DNA from: Naematelia aurantialba
Lineage: Eukaryota; Basidiomycota; Tremellomycetes; Tremellales; Naemateliaceae
Length of the DNA: 64,000 nt
Assembly (NCBI GenBank): GCA_021527695.1
Contig: JAKFAO010000010.1
Location: 248,001 to 312,000 of the forward strand
Reading direction: 5' to 3'
Below, one piece after another: positions 1 to 10,849 of this stretch. Both the position numbers and the translations under genes were made by a program. The notes below the pieces were generated by a model. The model saw only the letters and a program-made list of their open reading frames with translations, searched no databases and was not told the origin of the DNA. How positions within the stretch are numbered: the first letter of the stretch is position 1; the number at the start of each line of letters is the position of its first letter.

Positions 1-1142
1 TGGATCAGCTGACGTAGCTGACACGCACGGAAGGGTTTCAAGACTCTCCCGCAGCGGGAAGAGCAGCCCTACTAGCAGTTCTTCAGGGGGGAGCGGCAAA
101 CCCCCATCTCGGGGGAGCACTCGCCAGTCTGACCCGCGTCCTGCCGGGTCGAGCTTGTCCTTGGCTCATCGGACAAATTCCAGACAGCCTTGATGAGCAG
201 ATTGGCCGACACAGTCTGCGGGTGACTAGTGGCTAGTATCTAGAGATATCAAACATACGCGACGCATGAGATGCATGAGATGCGGGAGTAGAGCCCGGAT
301 CCGGCTTCCGAAGCGGGCCTTAAATCCTTCCGATAATGCGTGTTGAGACCTCTCGGTCATCACACAAAGGGCTCTGCTTCTGCAGTCCAAGGGGATATGT
401 AGGTTCTGAGAGCGGGAACGACGCACTGTCTCAGACAAGAATAAGCTCGTTAGCCTTGGGAGGAAAATATTTGAGTCTGCGCCTTCCTGTGCTTCCTCAT
501 ATCGATGTTTGCGGTGCAATCTCTGGCGTCCTTCGTCCGGCAACCAACACGTCAATTCACTTTGACTAGACAAGTAAAATTATCCGCCTATATATACCTA
601 GATATATTTATCGGCTGAAAATGATCCTAGCATGAGCATCAAAGCGTCTGTGTGCAGAGTTGCCTTGCCCAAGGTCGCAGCAGTTCGAAAACCCTTCGGC
701 ACAGACGTGCTATCTTGGTCACACGACGTAGTGAGGAGCGACTTATCAAATATAGCAACCACCTTTCATCGACCCCCTGAAACGGACCCGACGTCATGGT
801 CTCGTCTTCACCCCCACCCCGCGAAGATCGAATCCCAGAGGGGCTCCTCCCGGAGAATGCAAGATTGCTAGACCGCTGAGACCTCTGCCCACACCCCCTC
901 TTGGATTGACTGCGGGTGGAGAGGGAAGTTTCGATGTCGTGCGCCGAAGACCAACGCTTGGTCCTCCTCTTCGTCTTGCACTGCCTCCTGCGATCCGACT
1001 CCGCTTCCAGGACTTGACGTACCCTGTGCCGTTGCCAAGGGGATCTCTTTCAGCGTTTGGTATATATACTCTTGTACCTTCTACTCGTCCACAACCTGCA
1101 ATCGCAAGTTGCACATCTTTCAACAACTCGACCAACTCAACC
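1..1142. other. Intergenic region, no supportable gene
   Basis: Short overlapping reading frames on both strands show neither family similarity nor a credible splice pattern. The stretch has GC-rich imperfect inverted repeats near 100-160 and an AT-rich patch at about 580-615. The last 100 bp is the promoter of the gene starting at 1143. Confidence 0.5.
1057..1070 (+). promoter_or_regulatory. TATA-like box of the 1143 gene
   Basis: A TATATATAC-type element lies about 80 bp upstream of the ATG at 1143 and is followed by a CT-rich leader. The spacing fits a TATA box with a short 5' UTR. Few other genes in the window have such a clear element. Confidence 0.5.
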
Positions 1143-1839
1143 ATGACTGCTAAAACAACAATGACCATCACGGTCCCTGACGATGCGGCCACGGCGACGT
1201 CCAGTAGCGCGACTTCCGACGTCTGTGAGTGCTACTTTCTCATCAGCCAGAATCGATGCCCCAAAGTACACTACAGCCTCGTCTGGGGTTTCGCTGACAC
1301 GCTTGACAGCACCGACGACCGAAAGCGATTTTTGCCACTCGGCGACCTGCGACTCTGCATCCAGGAGCGACTCGCTGCTCTCTCCACTCACCTCTGGGTT
1401 CTCAGAGACCGACGACGACTCGGAGGTATTCGAATGGGATTCGAGCTCCAAGTGGTCACAGTCGTTCTCGATGTGTTCTGAGCCGCCCTCGCCCTCGGAC
1501 ATGGACGATCCCGCCGCAGAGTCTTCCGGAGCGGGTGAAGAGCCTTCTAAACCGTCTTCATCGTCAGGCGCGTACGAGTTGTCGCGGGCTTTGGTATTCG
1601 CCTTTAGCCGCGATATCGAGCCCGACGGCGCCTGCGATCCCGCACGAGCGGAGACGAGGAACGCACTCCGCCGCTGGCTGCAGTACACCGTATCTAACCA
1701 TGATCTCACCAACAAAGGCTCACTTGGTTCCCTGGATAGACTTGTCGAAAGCGCGCACGAGCTGGTCCTACCTGCGTCGTCTCTCGCCATCGGCCATATC
1801 TCGGCAGTAGCCGCTCCTCCGTCACGCACGGACGAGTGA
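1143..1839 (+). CDS. Hypothetical protein, 203 aa, Ser/Asp/Glu-rich
   Basis: I do not recognise the family. Two exons, 1143-1224 and 1310-1839, are joined by an 85-nt intron with a GTGAGT donor and a GCTTGACAG acceptor; the frame is kept exactly. The start is the first ATG after a TATA-like element and a CT-rich leader. The protein opens with a Thr-rich stretch (MTAKTTMTITV). A Ser-rich acidic middle follows (about residues 45-110), then a more ordered, probably helical C-terminus (about 125-195). No signal peptide or membrane helix is obvious. It runs tail-to-tail with ALG9, with 307 bp between stop codons. A long antisense frame covers the same region but has no splice or start support. The gene looks real; its function is unknown. 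Confidence 0.55.
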
Positions 1840-2146
1840 AGAAGAGGCGAGTGTGATGATGCTAAATAGCGAAGCAGTATTTATGACATGCATGCGTGAA
1901 ATGTGGTGCTATGCTATCAACAGACTCCTGCCGCAACGCTCGTTGCAGGTTGTCTCCTCGGTCGCTCTCATGCCTGTGTCTAGCACATACTTCCGGTGGT
2001 TTGCTTTTGAGAACCAGAGCGGTCCATGTCTTTCCCCCGCAAACATAGACTGTATTCCAGGTGCTGTCTCTCTCAGAAACGTAGCGCACTTTACGCTCCT
2101 GGGTGGTCCTTTTCCAGCTCCTGTCTCCTCAGAGACATTCTGCACC
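1840..2146. other. Convergent 3' intergenic spacer
   Basis: This spacer between the stop codons of the 1143-1839 gene and ALG9 should hold both 3' UTRs. I see no conserved reading frame. Confidence 0.5.
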
Positions 2147-4754
2147 TTACGCTCCTTCCTTGGCCCCTGCAGCTCTCTTCAGCAAACAGTACTCTCCCCA
2201 GTTTCTCCCCTCTTCCAGCAGCCCGCCAGGCAGCCAAACAAGCCTCGACCACCACGCCGAACCCGCAGCGTCCAGGAATGGCTGGCAATACTCTCTCTCC
2301 CATTCCGGCTTTGACGCCCAATCTGGCTCTACTGGGTTCGGCGGGCTCGATGGCAAGTGAAGTGCGACTAGGTAATCACATGTCTGCGGATCGACCTGTC
2401 CGCGTCAACAACTGGCGGACCTCCACGGAACGAGGTGTTAAACATGAGTGAATGGGGCGATGGAAAGGGGGCCAGGGCACGGAGGAACATGAGTGAATGG
2501 GGCGATGGAATGGGGACAGGGCACGGAGGAACATGAGTGAATGGGGCGATGGAGGGGGAGAGATAACTCACATAGGTGCCTGGCTCGGCTGACGCCTTGT
2601 TCTCCCCGTTGAAGCGGCCGGGCCGGACGAGCCTCGTCTCGCTGCGGGGCCACCGTCCGCCTTGGGCCTCGCTGGGCTCCCACCGGCGCGGCATCATCCC
2701 GTCAAACTCGGTCTTGATCCACTGCACCTCGACGCCTTCTACAACCAGGTAGCTGCCAGGGTACCGATGCCATTCCGTGCCGTAACACAGGCGTATCGGC
2801 CTCTCCAGCGACTTGATGGGCGCATAGTCCCAGACGAGCGGGGCCGCCTCGCCCTTGCTGGACGGCACGTAGTTGTCCACTGCGGGGTGCGGCGCGTATC
2901 CGAGAGACGTGAGAATGTCCGGTACCGTCTGGTACTCAAAGTGATGGACGAGGTCAAAGGGCGCGTGGTAGAACTTGTGCAGCGCGACAATGCGGCTCAT
3001 CGAGAGCACGCCGGGGATCAGGACGGCGAACAGGGAGAAGTTGGAGAAGACCGGGTTCTTGCTTGCCTACAGACGGTATCAGCTCGACACCGTGCGCATA
3101 ACCCAGTGAGGCTAAGGGATGGAACTCGCACCTTGTAAGGCGAGTTGGTGATGGCGATATACGCTGATTCCATCCAGCCTTTGACCAGATAGATCCCCAC
3201 CGCCGCATTGAAGCACAGGAGCGGGTACGCGGGGAAGAAGAACCTCTCCTCCTTGTGTGGCTGGGCGGTGAGGATCCCTAGCCAGATGTAGAACGGCAGC
3301 AGTCGCAGGATGAGCAGCGTGTACGGGCTTGTTTCGCCTGGTTTTGGCGCTTGCTGTGTCTTGCCGAGCCGCCGGCGGTCGTACTTGTACGTGATGCCCA
3401 ATCCTGGCAAGGAGAGGAGAGCAAACGGCACGAGATAGTTGAAGTTGAGCGACAGATTGGCAAGGTAGTACCACCACGGTGAGGTGCCGTAGAGTTCCGG
3501 GCCGCCGGACGACGCAAAGACGTTGTATAGGAGGATATTGAGCGTCGGGAGGGTCGATCGGCCGTAGGCCCAAGAATCAACCAGGTAAACCGGGATCTGC
3601 CATGGTCAGCAGCAATCTAAGGTGCTGTACCAGGGGTGGATGCAAACGAATGAGACTTACAGCAATGCAGGCGGACAAAGTCACTGCTCGAAGAAGGGTG
3701 GACCATCGTTTCGCCCGAAGCGCTTCCCGGTCCGCTCCGACGGCCACCTCGCCACCTGTAAGGAACAGCTGCTCAAAGACGAACGGCACGCCCAGTGCAG
3801 CGCTGAATGGCCAGCCGACAATTGCACCGAGCGCAATGGCAAAAGTTGCGCGGAACGCTCTGACCTGGCCTTGGGCGGTCGACGTGGCGGGATGGAAGAA
3901 CCATGATGCAGCAAGCAGAGTCGTGTACATTGTAAAGGTTGACGGGAGGAATGCTTCACAGAAATAGAGCCGTTAGTCGTCCACTTCTTAGGTACGCAGG
4001 GATGGAAAACTCACCCACACTGGCTCCCCACATGCCTGCGCTGAGCGCCATGGCAAAGAGCATGTACCTCCCTACCCGCTCATTGACGACTTCGACGACG
4101 GTGCGGAAGAATTTGGCCTCGCAAAACGACGATATTGCAGCGAGACAGAGCCGGAGTGCGAAGAATTGTTGCCGCTACATCACGGTCAGCGGGGACTGTG
4201 ACGCATGGAGAGATCTCCGTGGATGAGGCGGGTGAACGGCGGACTGACCTTGCCCAGCCGGAGTATTAGTGGACCTAGATGTGCAAGAGGCCAGTGGAGC
4301 AGCACGTATGCCCAGCTTCTGACGGCGAACTGGGGCGAGAGCTCCCAGGTCTGGAAGCCCGAATTGTGCTGAAAGTAGTGCAGCGGCTCGTAAAAGTTGA
4401 ACACTAGTGAAATCAGTCTCATCCCACGCTGAACAGCGGCAGAGATCGCCCAGTTGCAGTGTAAAGTAAGTGCGGATGTGAATGTAGATGTAAGTGTGAG
4501 TGCGAGTGCTCACCCTCGTCGCAGTCTGAAATGATGGCGTACATGGCCGCAGCTGTCCTAACCAACCACAACAGCCTGAACGCAGCAGACAAGCTGGGCA
4601 CGATGGGCCCTCTGTTCTGCCTGCACCTTCTTCAGCAGGATAGTGGCGGGACGCACATTGGCGCACGCAACACAAGGCGACGGATTTGGGCTCACCGTCC
4701 GACCTTGTCTTGCAAGATGCCTTGGTGCCGCCTCTTCCAGCCCTGGGGGGCCAT
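2147..4754 (-). CDS. ALG9: Alpha-1,2-mannosyltransferase ALG9 (GT22)
   Basis: ER-membrane mannosyltransferase that adds alpha-1,2-mannoses from dolichol-P-mannose to the lipid-linked oligosaccharide on the lumenal side during N-glycan assembly. Eight exons (4754-4696, 4611-4514, 4403-4249, 4174-4015, 3953-3661, 3596-3132, 3066-2572, 2395-2147) give 657 aa, close to the family length. Visible signatures are the N-terminal VRTAAAMYAIISDCDE followed by FNFYEPLHY, many hydrophobic helices, ELYGTSPWWYY, the GT22 motif QPHKEERFFFPAYPLL, and the C-terminal CDYLVALHLPS and NWGEYCLLKR blocks. The start lies in a short 59-nt first exon (MAPQGWKRRHQ), because the next exon has no in-frame ATG. Intron 7 (2396-2571) holds a 45-bp tandem repeat. 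The gene is head-to-head with the Emi1-like gene. Identity is near certain; exon 1 is the least certain part. Confidence 0.95.
2441..2556. repeat. 45-bp tandem repeat in ALG9 intron 7
   Basis: Two full copies (2441-2485, 2486-2529) and a partial third (2530-2556) share the start AACATGAGTGAATGGGGCGA and differ by a few substitutions and one indel. On the ALG9 sense strand the unit is C/T-rich. Confidence 0.9.
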
Positions 4755-5063
4755 GGACCCGAATTGGTCCTTTGCCGGCTCGGCTTTTGGTGCGACAGCA
4801 TTTGGCCCAGCTGTCGGTCGGCGGAACCGCACGCTCTCTGTGCCAGGCAGGGCCATCGCGGCAGTGGCCTCTTTGACGAGACGGGCGAGGACAGTTGGAC
4901 AGTGTCAGACTCGACAGCAGCAGCAGTCATTCTCTCGAATCTCTGGAAACACGTCGTCGAGTGTCGTGCCTGGGGGAGAATTTCGTCGGGTGCCGATAAT
5001 CTTGCCTGTGAATTACACATTATCTTGATGCTTTCTTCTACACTGCGTTGGTCGTAGCCAAAC
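4755..5063. promoter_or_regulatory. Shared divergent promoter, ALG9 / Emi1-like
   Basis: 309 bp separate the two start codons. No strong TATA box is seen outside coding sequence. Long antisense frames crossing this region are GC-rich artefacts. Confidence 0.5.
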
Positions 5064-6037
5064 ATGAAGTGGTCTATATACCCATCCGCGCCATCCAGCG
5101 ACGCATCCAGCTCGAAGCTGTCTCGCCAAGTTTCAGCCGAGCAGGCCGCGTTGGCGCGGTACGAGGCGATTTTGCAGGACGAAGAGCGGTACCAGGCGCT
5201 GCAGTACCCTACTCCTGCAGACTTGCCTGGCTGCTTGTCGATTCTGTGCGTCTCTGTCCTCTCTTCGAACGCTTGCTGTGACGTCTCAGCTTCGCTGGAT
5301 TTATTTGCGAGTGAGATTGGCGCTGATGTCACAGTGACGATTTCTTGCGAGGCTATTGTAAGTCCCCTCTGCGTCGCGCGGCTTTGCACTGCGAGTACCC
5401 GTATCACGAAAGACGACAAACACCAAACGCCGGGAAAATTCACAGGAGAAGTCTGAGGACGAAGAAGAGGACGATGACAGGAAGGACAAGTATGGTATCT
5501 GACATGACCCAGCCCTTGTGCCCCAACTACGCCACTTCTACCGCCACGGCACGGCGGTGAACGGCAGCCGACGCTGGGCAGAATTCAAGTACTGCCTGTT
5601 TCTCAAGTCGGAGACCGAGGAGGAGCGGCGCGAGCTGTGGATCAAGCGCAAGGCCGAGTGGTGGGCGCGGCGCAGGGTCGAGGCGTCCAGCGAGGACGTG
5701 TGGGAGATGCGCCGGTGAGTGGAGTGCACTCTCCACCTCTCCACTCGTTGCCTGGTTGCCTGGTTGCCTGGTTGCCTGGTTGCCTGGTTGCCTGGTTGCC
5801 TGGTTGCCTGGTTGCCTGGTTGCCTGGTTGCCTGGTTGCCTGGTTGCCTGGTTGCCTGGTTGCCTGGTTGCCTGGTTGCCTGGCTACCTGGTTGCCTGCA
5901 TCTGCATCTGCGGCTGCAGTGGCGGGATGACTCTTAAGGCGGCTAACGGACACAGAACACCACCCGACAACTTCCCGCCATTCGATCCGCCCGACGCTGA
6001 AGAGGTCATCGACGAGATCTTGCCTGCGCCGGCATAG
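5064..6037 (+). CDS. Emi1-like DUF3128 (CX9C-type) protein
   Basis: Small protein of the Emi1/DUF3128 family (yeast Emi1, human C22orf39). Members carry a twin CX9C, CHCH-like fold; the molecular role is poorly defined. Four exons (5064-5245, 5335-5357, 5513-5714, 5956-6037) give 162 aa. The second exon is only 23 nt, yet it restores the conserved segment read as GCLSILDDFLRGYSLVPQ, followed by LRHFYRHG and RRWAEFKYC. A charged helix rich in E, R and K and a Pro/Asp-rich tail (PPFDPPDAEE) follow. The outer cysteines of the two CX9C units are present, but both inner positions are glycine, which is unusual. Intron 3 is almost entirely an 8-bp tandem array. The gene is head-to-head with ALG9 and tail-to-tail with the lysine-rich gene. 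Confidence 0.8.
5748..5898. repeat. 8-bp tandem array (TTGCCTGG) in an intron
   Basis: About 19 nearly perfect head-to-tail copies of TTGCCTGG; one copy near 5881 carries a variant (TGGCTACC). The array fills most of the third intron (5715-5955) of the Emi1-like gene. The unit is not a multiple of three and produces spurious repetitive frames on both strands. Confidence 0.97.
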
Positions 6038-6136
6038 GCGAGGGGGTGCCAGAGCAGCACGGCGAATTTTCATAACGATGCATGTCTCTCAGTCAACGCA
6101 GGACCGACCTGAGCATCTAGCCCCGACGCGTCTAGC

Positions 6137-6657
6137 CTACTCCACAGGCGAGGCCGGCTGGTTCTCCTTGTCCTCGTCGCCGCTCCCTTTCCCGCCCTTC
6201 TTATTCCGCTTGCCGCCCTTGGCGCCGCCCCGGCCGCCATTCTGCGCGACCTTCTCGGCGTGCTGCGCCTTCTTCTCGGCCTTCTTCTCTTTCTTGGTCA
6301 TCCGCTTGTTGGCGGTATCCTGTGAGTCAGCTCGGGTCGCTGGATGCGCAGAGGGTTATCCTAAAGAAGAGAAGAACAAAGGGGGTTGTGACAGACTAGA
6401 GTCAGCGCGACTGACGACGCGCTGGGGGACGGCTGGTGCATGACTGGTGACTGATAATCGATGACTGATGGCTGATGACTGATGACACGACTGATAACAC
6501 ATCTGATGACTCATGACTCATGGAAAGCTCATGTAAGACGAGGAAAGACAAACGAGCAGTGGCGACGGTGAAAGGGCTGCGTTTCTGGCTAAAAAGCAAC
6601 CGGGCAAGGTTTGGACGACCGAATCGGAACTCTACTCACTGTATGATCTGTGCCCAT
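6137..6657 (-). CDS. Small lysine-rich protein, about 66 aa
   Basis: Unrecognised small basic protein. The main exon (6319-6137) reads MTKKEKKAEKKAQHAEK and then a Gly/Lys-rich run ending GSGDEDKENQPASPVE before TAG. Its acceptor (GCTGACTCACAG) is good. I join it to a short first exon 6657-6640 (MGTDHT, GTGAGT donor) across a 320-nt intron, which keeps the frame. Alternatively translation starts at the internal ATG of the main exon. The composition suggests a nucleic-acid- or ribosome-associated protein (inference). Its stop is only 99 bp from that of the convergent Emi1-like gene. Confidence 0.5.
6436..6528. repeat. Imperfect CTGATGA repeats in an intron
   Basis: CTGATGACTGATGGCTGATG-type units recur, degenerating into ACTCATG units. 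They lie inside the proposed intron of the lysine-rich gene. Confidence 0.7.
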
Positions 6658-7427
6658 GGCAGTTGGCCGCTCGAGACAAGGGTTAGGGGTGTAGAGAGAG
6701 CAAATGCGAGGTTATCAAGCCCGAGCCACTGTGATAAGCGGCTTTGTGTGAGAGTGTCAGAGGTGTTTTGTGTCTGACAGAAACCACTGGTGAGAGACCA
6801 CTGGTCGAGTCTGACCCGAAAGAGTCTACGATTGGAGTGACTGTCGAGTCGACAAGTCGAGTGAGGTAGGTTGAGAGCGTTTGAGTGAGGTGAGTGAGGA
6901 TGGGTGAGATGGATGAGGTCGAGTGAGGGTGTAGTTAAGCCCTTCTTATCCCCCTCCAACAGAAAGATCTAGCATCGCATCGCACACGCGAAAGGATCGC
7001 ACCTTCTCAGCCTCGTCTGTGGCAGCACAAGCACGACGAGAGCTGTTTTCTAGTTTGCAAAACGCCGGCGGTGCATGACGCTACACAAAGGTCTGCGATG
7101 CGTAATCGTCTCGACAGCGAAATCTCCATCCTTGCATGATCGTCTCCGAGCGACTTGCACTTCCCTTTGTCATTTCTTCTCTGCCGAAGGCCGCAGTCTA
7201 GCTCAAACTGCAGCCCCGCATCGTTCTCGCTCTCGCTATCGCCCCACCCCAGCTCCACCGCCACCGCCACCGCCTCACCAGCTCCAGCTCTAGCGCTACC
7301 CAAGCCCCTACTCCAGTGCTGCCGAGCCCTACTCCAGATCCAGCGCTGCCGAGCCCTATTCCAGTGCACCAGTGCAGTTTCCAGCCCAGGCCCATGTCCC
7401 AGTTCAGCGCCAATATCCGCCCGCCGC
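6658..7427. other. Intergenic region with GAGTGAGG-rich and proline-codon-like repeats
   Basis: Holds the promoter of the lysine-rich gene and the 3' UTR of ARPC1. GAGTGAGG/GTGAGTGAGG motifs recur at about 6850-6930. Two 26-bp units of the type CCAGTGCTGCCGAGCCCTAC lie at about 7312-7365. No supported gene. Confidence 0.5.
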
Positions 7428-8977
7428 CTAGACATGCAACCCGCTCATCCTGCCTGAAATGCCCGACTTGCCACCCACCACCGGCCAGACGACGAGCCTC
7501 CCGTCCTTACCCGCCGTCGTGACCTTGGACACCTCGCCACTCGGGCTCCACTCGTACGGCTCAATCAAGGTGATACTGTTCTGATGCACCGTGAGCAGAA
7601 GGCCATCCTGGCCTACAGCAGCCATGCCAGCCGACGACGGAGTGGCGCCTCCCGTCGATCTGGATGCGACGCCCTTCGTGTCGGCCTGGCGGAAGAGATT
7701 GAATGCCTCGTTATTGAGTCGTCCGGGACCGCCTGAAGGGACACGAGAGCCCGTATTGGAAGGTGTGAGGCCCTTGGATCCGCCAGACGCAGGGTCGTCA
7801 AGCGAGTGCGACATTGTCCAGCCAGACGACGAGCCCGAGAAGACTACAGGCTGGCAATCGTGCCCCGCAGCGATGAGCTGCGATTCAGACGTGAATGTCA
7901 AGGACAGGTATGGCAGCGCAGGGCATCGGATCGAAATGTGTGCTGTCGGCGGAGAACCAGGACCAGAAGGATACACGACGCTGACGGACGAGTCATGGCC
8001 TGATCGTCAGCTGGCCCTCGTTGCTCAACGACGCAACAACCCACCAACGTAGGCTAGCACATCACCCGAAGGCGAAAAGGCGACGTCGTGGACCCATCCT
8101 CCGTTCGGAGTGCTGAAGTCGCCACAGATGGTCCCGAACGGAAGTCGGTCTCCCCATACCGTCGGCTCAGGTCTATATTGTCAGCCATACGGTGCCACGC
8201 ATACTGAAAGTGGGAAGACTGACTTGGAGTCGATACCCTTGATGAAGGCGGAAAAGACGTAGGCCTTGGCATCCGCCGCGCCAGCAGCGAGAAGCACGTT
8301 GTTGGGATGCCAGTCGATGGATAGCACAGTCGATCGTAGAGGCTTCTTGACGTGCTTGGAGACCCACCAGTTGTTCTCCTCGTCAAACGAGCACACGGCA
8401 ATAGTCCTTCACGCCATGTCAGCCCAACGTCGCGGCATTGATAGCAAAATCCTGCAGTGGAAAGCTACGAGGATATAGGACTCACCTGGCACCGCTACCG
8501 ACGGCAAATTTGTCTTCCTTCGGACTCCACTTGACGGATGTCGCAGCGCGGTTGATCCGCAGCAGTACCAAAGCAGGCTTCCACCCGCTCTCGGTAGGGG
8601 TCCAGACGTAGGCATTACGGTCCTGCGAGCAAGTCACAATGCGATTCGTCTCCGGTGCCCAGGAGATGGCAGTGATAAGCTTGTCGTGCTGCATGCAAGT
8701 CAGCATGGATTGGTCCGGAGTCAATGCCAGTTGGAAGGAAGACCGACCTCCGCAAGCGTTTGTTGTAGTTCCCAACCGTCGCCTTTCTTGCTGTAGATCT
8801 GCGCCTCATTGCTATTGGGCGCTACAGCCACCTCTAAATCCGAGTCAGCGTGGGCTACAACAGACATCCGCCGAGACAAGGACGACTAGGAAAGATAGAC
8901 GCACGAGAGCGGTCAGGGCTAAAGGCCACGCCTGTGAGCGGCCCGAGAGAGAGTTGGTACACTTCTGGCGCGGACAT
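7428..8977 (-). CDS. ARC40: Arp2/3 complex subunit 1 (ARPC1/Arc40), WD40
   Basis: WD40 beta-propeller subunit of the Arp2/3 complex, which nucleates branched actin filaments at endocytic patches. Six exons (8977-8905, 8833-8748, 8688-8486, 8406-8224, 8172-8045, 7999-7428) give 414 aa, typical for the family. Motifs seen in order are [60 protein letters not shown] and the diagnostic [20 protein letters not shown]. Then come [36 protein letters not shown], a Ser/Gly-rich insert, and a last blade containing HQNSITLI and [10 protein letters not shown]. The start ATG is followed by [21 protein letters not shown]. It is head-to-head with the 9311 gene. Very secure call. Confidence 0.95.
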
Positions 8978-9310
8978 TGTACGGCTAGTAGCAGGGCTGT
9001 GGATAGATGGCTAAATGGGTGAGAGGACGGGTAGGCAGTCTACTCTCAAGGTGCGCTCGAGCCTGGAGATTGTCAAGAACGAGGAGAAACACGAGCGAGA
9101 TATGCTGATGATGACGACAAGTCAGTCGGAGCGGAAGCAAATTGGCCGTGTGGCAGTGGTGATGTGCGACGCGAGGCGATGTCTCTTTTGGGAGGCGTTT
9201 TTGAGCACATGTAGGGCCATGGCGTGTAGAGGGTAGTCCTACTTGCCCGACTACGCTCTTCTACGACGGTGGTCTGATGGCTCTACTGTGAGAGGCGAGC
9301 TGGGACCGCC
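8978..9310. promoter_or_regulatory. Shared divergent promoter, ARPC1 / 9311 gene
   Basis: 333 bp lie between the start codons. A few GA-rich stretches are present but no clear TATA box and no supported gene. Confidence 0.45.
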
Positions 9311-10849
9311 ATGTCAACTGCCAATACAGCGCCAGCCAGGCAACAGGGCCAATTCCTTCCTTCACCGCCGCGTCCTTCGCCAGCCTCAACGTCAACCGCG
9401 TCTCCCTCCTGGGCCGGGTCTCCACGTGCGAGCGTGTTGAAGCGCACTCCAAGCTGGAGGCCATCTCGAGGGAGAGCGGTGACGGGAAACGTGGTGGGTC
9501 AAGTTGGGAGGGGCAAGGTCTCTCGCCCAGGAGCGGTAGGCGAGGATATTGAGCGGGATCTATCGACGTGTGAGTCCACTTTCTTCACTTTCATCATAGA
9601 GCTCCTTTGGTCCTCACTTGTCGTGTGTTGGTCGGTGTCGCTCTTGACAATGAATCGGGACCTAAGAGCACAAGCTGATATCGCACAGTGTACGTGTCGA
9701 GCGAGCGCAATAAGGGAGAGGCAAGGGGAGCTAGAGAAGCTAGAGAGGCTAGAGAGGCTAGAGAAACAAGCAGAGGATGGGGTGAGAGCATAGTGAAGAC
9801 TGCTCTGGACGCGGGTGTCTTTGGAGCAGCCCTTGGCCTGTACGTAGCACCCGTCTCAAATCCAACCAGCAAGGCCCGACTGCGATCATGTCGTGGGGGC
9901 AAACTGAATCTCTCAGGACAGCATACCGTCTTGTGCATCCCAAACGACCCGAACCAGCCGCCCAGTCCCCACTTTCGGCGTCGCTTTCGGGCGAATTGAG
10001 CCAGGCTCAACGTTTACCTAAACCTCCATCCACATCCACACTCCGGTCCAGCCGCCGTTCTTCTAGATCCAAGGGATCAAACGGTTCAGGTGGGGGAGTG
10101 GGTGCGGGTGTGGGTGTCGTGCCAGAAATATTGCCGCCACCAGCGTACGAGGACACGGTTTGGAGCTATCCCGTCGACCATCGTCCCGAAGCAGCAGCAG
10201 AGGCAGAGGAACCAGACTGGGCAGGATACAGCAGCGAAGTAAGTCGACTCACTCTGGCTTCTGATCTTGTATCGATACCATTACTGACGGGTTCTAGGAG
10301 GTGGTCACTCCCGCGCAGTCTCGGGCGTCAACGCAGCGGCGATATCGCCCTTCACCAGCGGGGACTTGGAAGCAACGCAAGCGTCCTAGGGGGCGGATAG
10401 CGAGGCTAAAGCCGTCGACGTCGATCCCGTCGTTTGCGATACAGCCCGATGAGGCTTCAGGCTGTTCGTCCCCTTCCTCCCTCGCGATGCCGGAGATCTC
10501 GCACGTGTCGCGAGACCGGGTGTCTCTGGATGCAGGATGGAACGGGATGTCTCTGGAAGCAGGACGGGACGGTATAGACAGAGAAGTGATAGTCCTGGAC
10601 GTAGTAGGGACTGTGTCAGGCCCAGCCGGGGACGTCGAGTGCAATCGAGAGATCGACGGCTCCGAGGCGGGTGAAGGCCGCAGTCGAGAGATTGATGGCT
10701 CCGAGGCGGGTGAAGGCGGAAGTGAGATGGGGGAAAGATTGGACGCCATGGCGAAGAGGCTGCGATACCTCGTCGAGGAAGGTCAGAGAGCACTGGCGAC
10801 TGAGTGTCTGGTCCTCTCAGGCGATGATTGGGTCGAAGAAGGCACATGA
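9311..10849 (+). CDS. Hypothetical protein with one probable membrane helix, 427 aa
   Basis: Not recognised beyond resembling fungal orphans. Four exons (9311-9569, 9689-9839, 9917-10238, 10298-10849) join in frame with GTGAGT/GTACGT/GTAAGT donors. The N-terminus is Pro/Ser/Thr-rich (residues 1-60). A run of degenerate Ala-Arg-Glu units (about 95-105) precedes a hydrophobic segment, VKTALDAGVFGAALGLTAYR (about 117-137), which straddles exons 2 and 3 and may be a membrane helix. Next come a Ser/Arg-rich and Gly-rich stretch, LPPPAYEDTVWSYP, and a low-complexity C-terminal half with two copies of REIDGSEAGEG. The final helix is MAKRLRYLVEEGQRALATEC. The gene is likely real; a role at an organelle membrane is inference. 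Confidence 0.6.

Noticed and set aside
1137..1829. 230-codon minus-strand frame antisense to the first gene
   Set aside because: Low-complexity mirror of the Ser/Asp-rich + strand exon; no splice signals, and the + strand has a TATA box and a consistent intron.
4175..5443. 422-codon minus-strand frame across the ALG9 5' end and promoter
   Set aside because: It overlaps ALG9 introns and the Emi1-like coding strand, has no family match, and the ALG9 exons here are in another frame with conserved protein text.
5748..5898. CRISPR-like array
   Set aside because: Units are contiguous 8-mers with no spacers, in a eukaryotic intron.
5642..6073. Repetitive GNQATRQP-type protein on the minus strand
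   Set aside because: It is a translation of the TTGCCTGG octamer array inside an intron; the opposite strand gives a similar artefact (LVAWLPGC).
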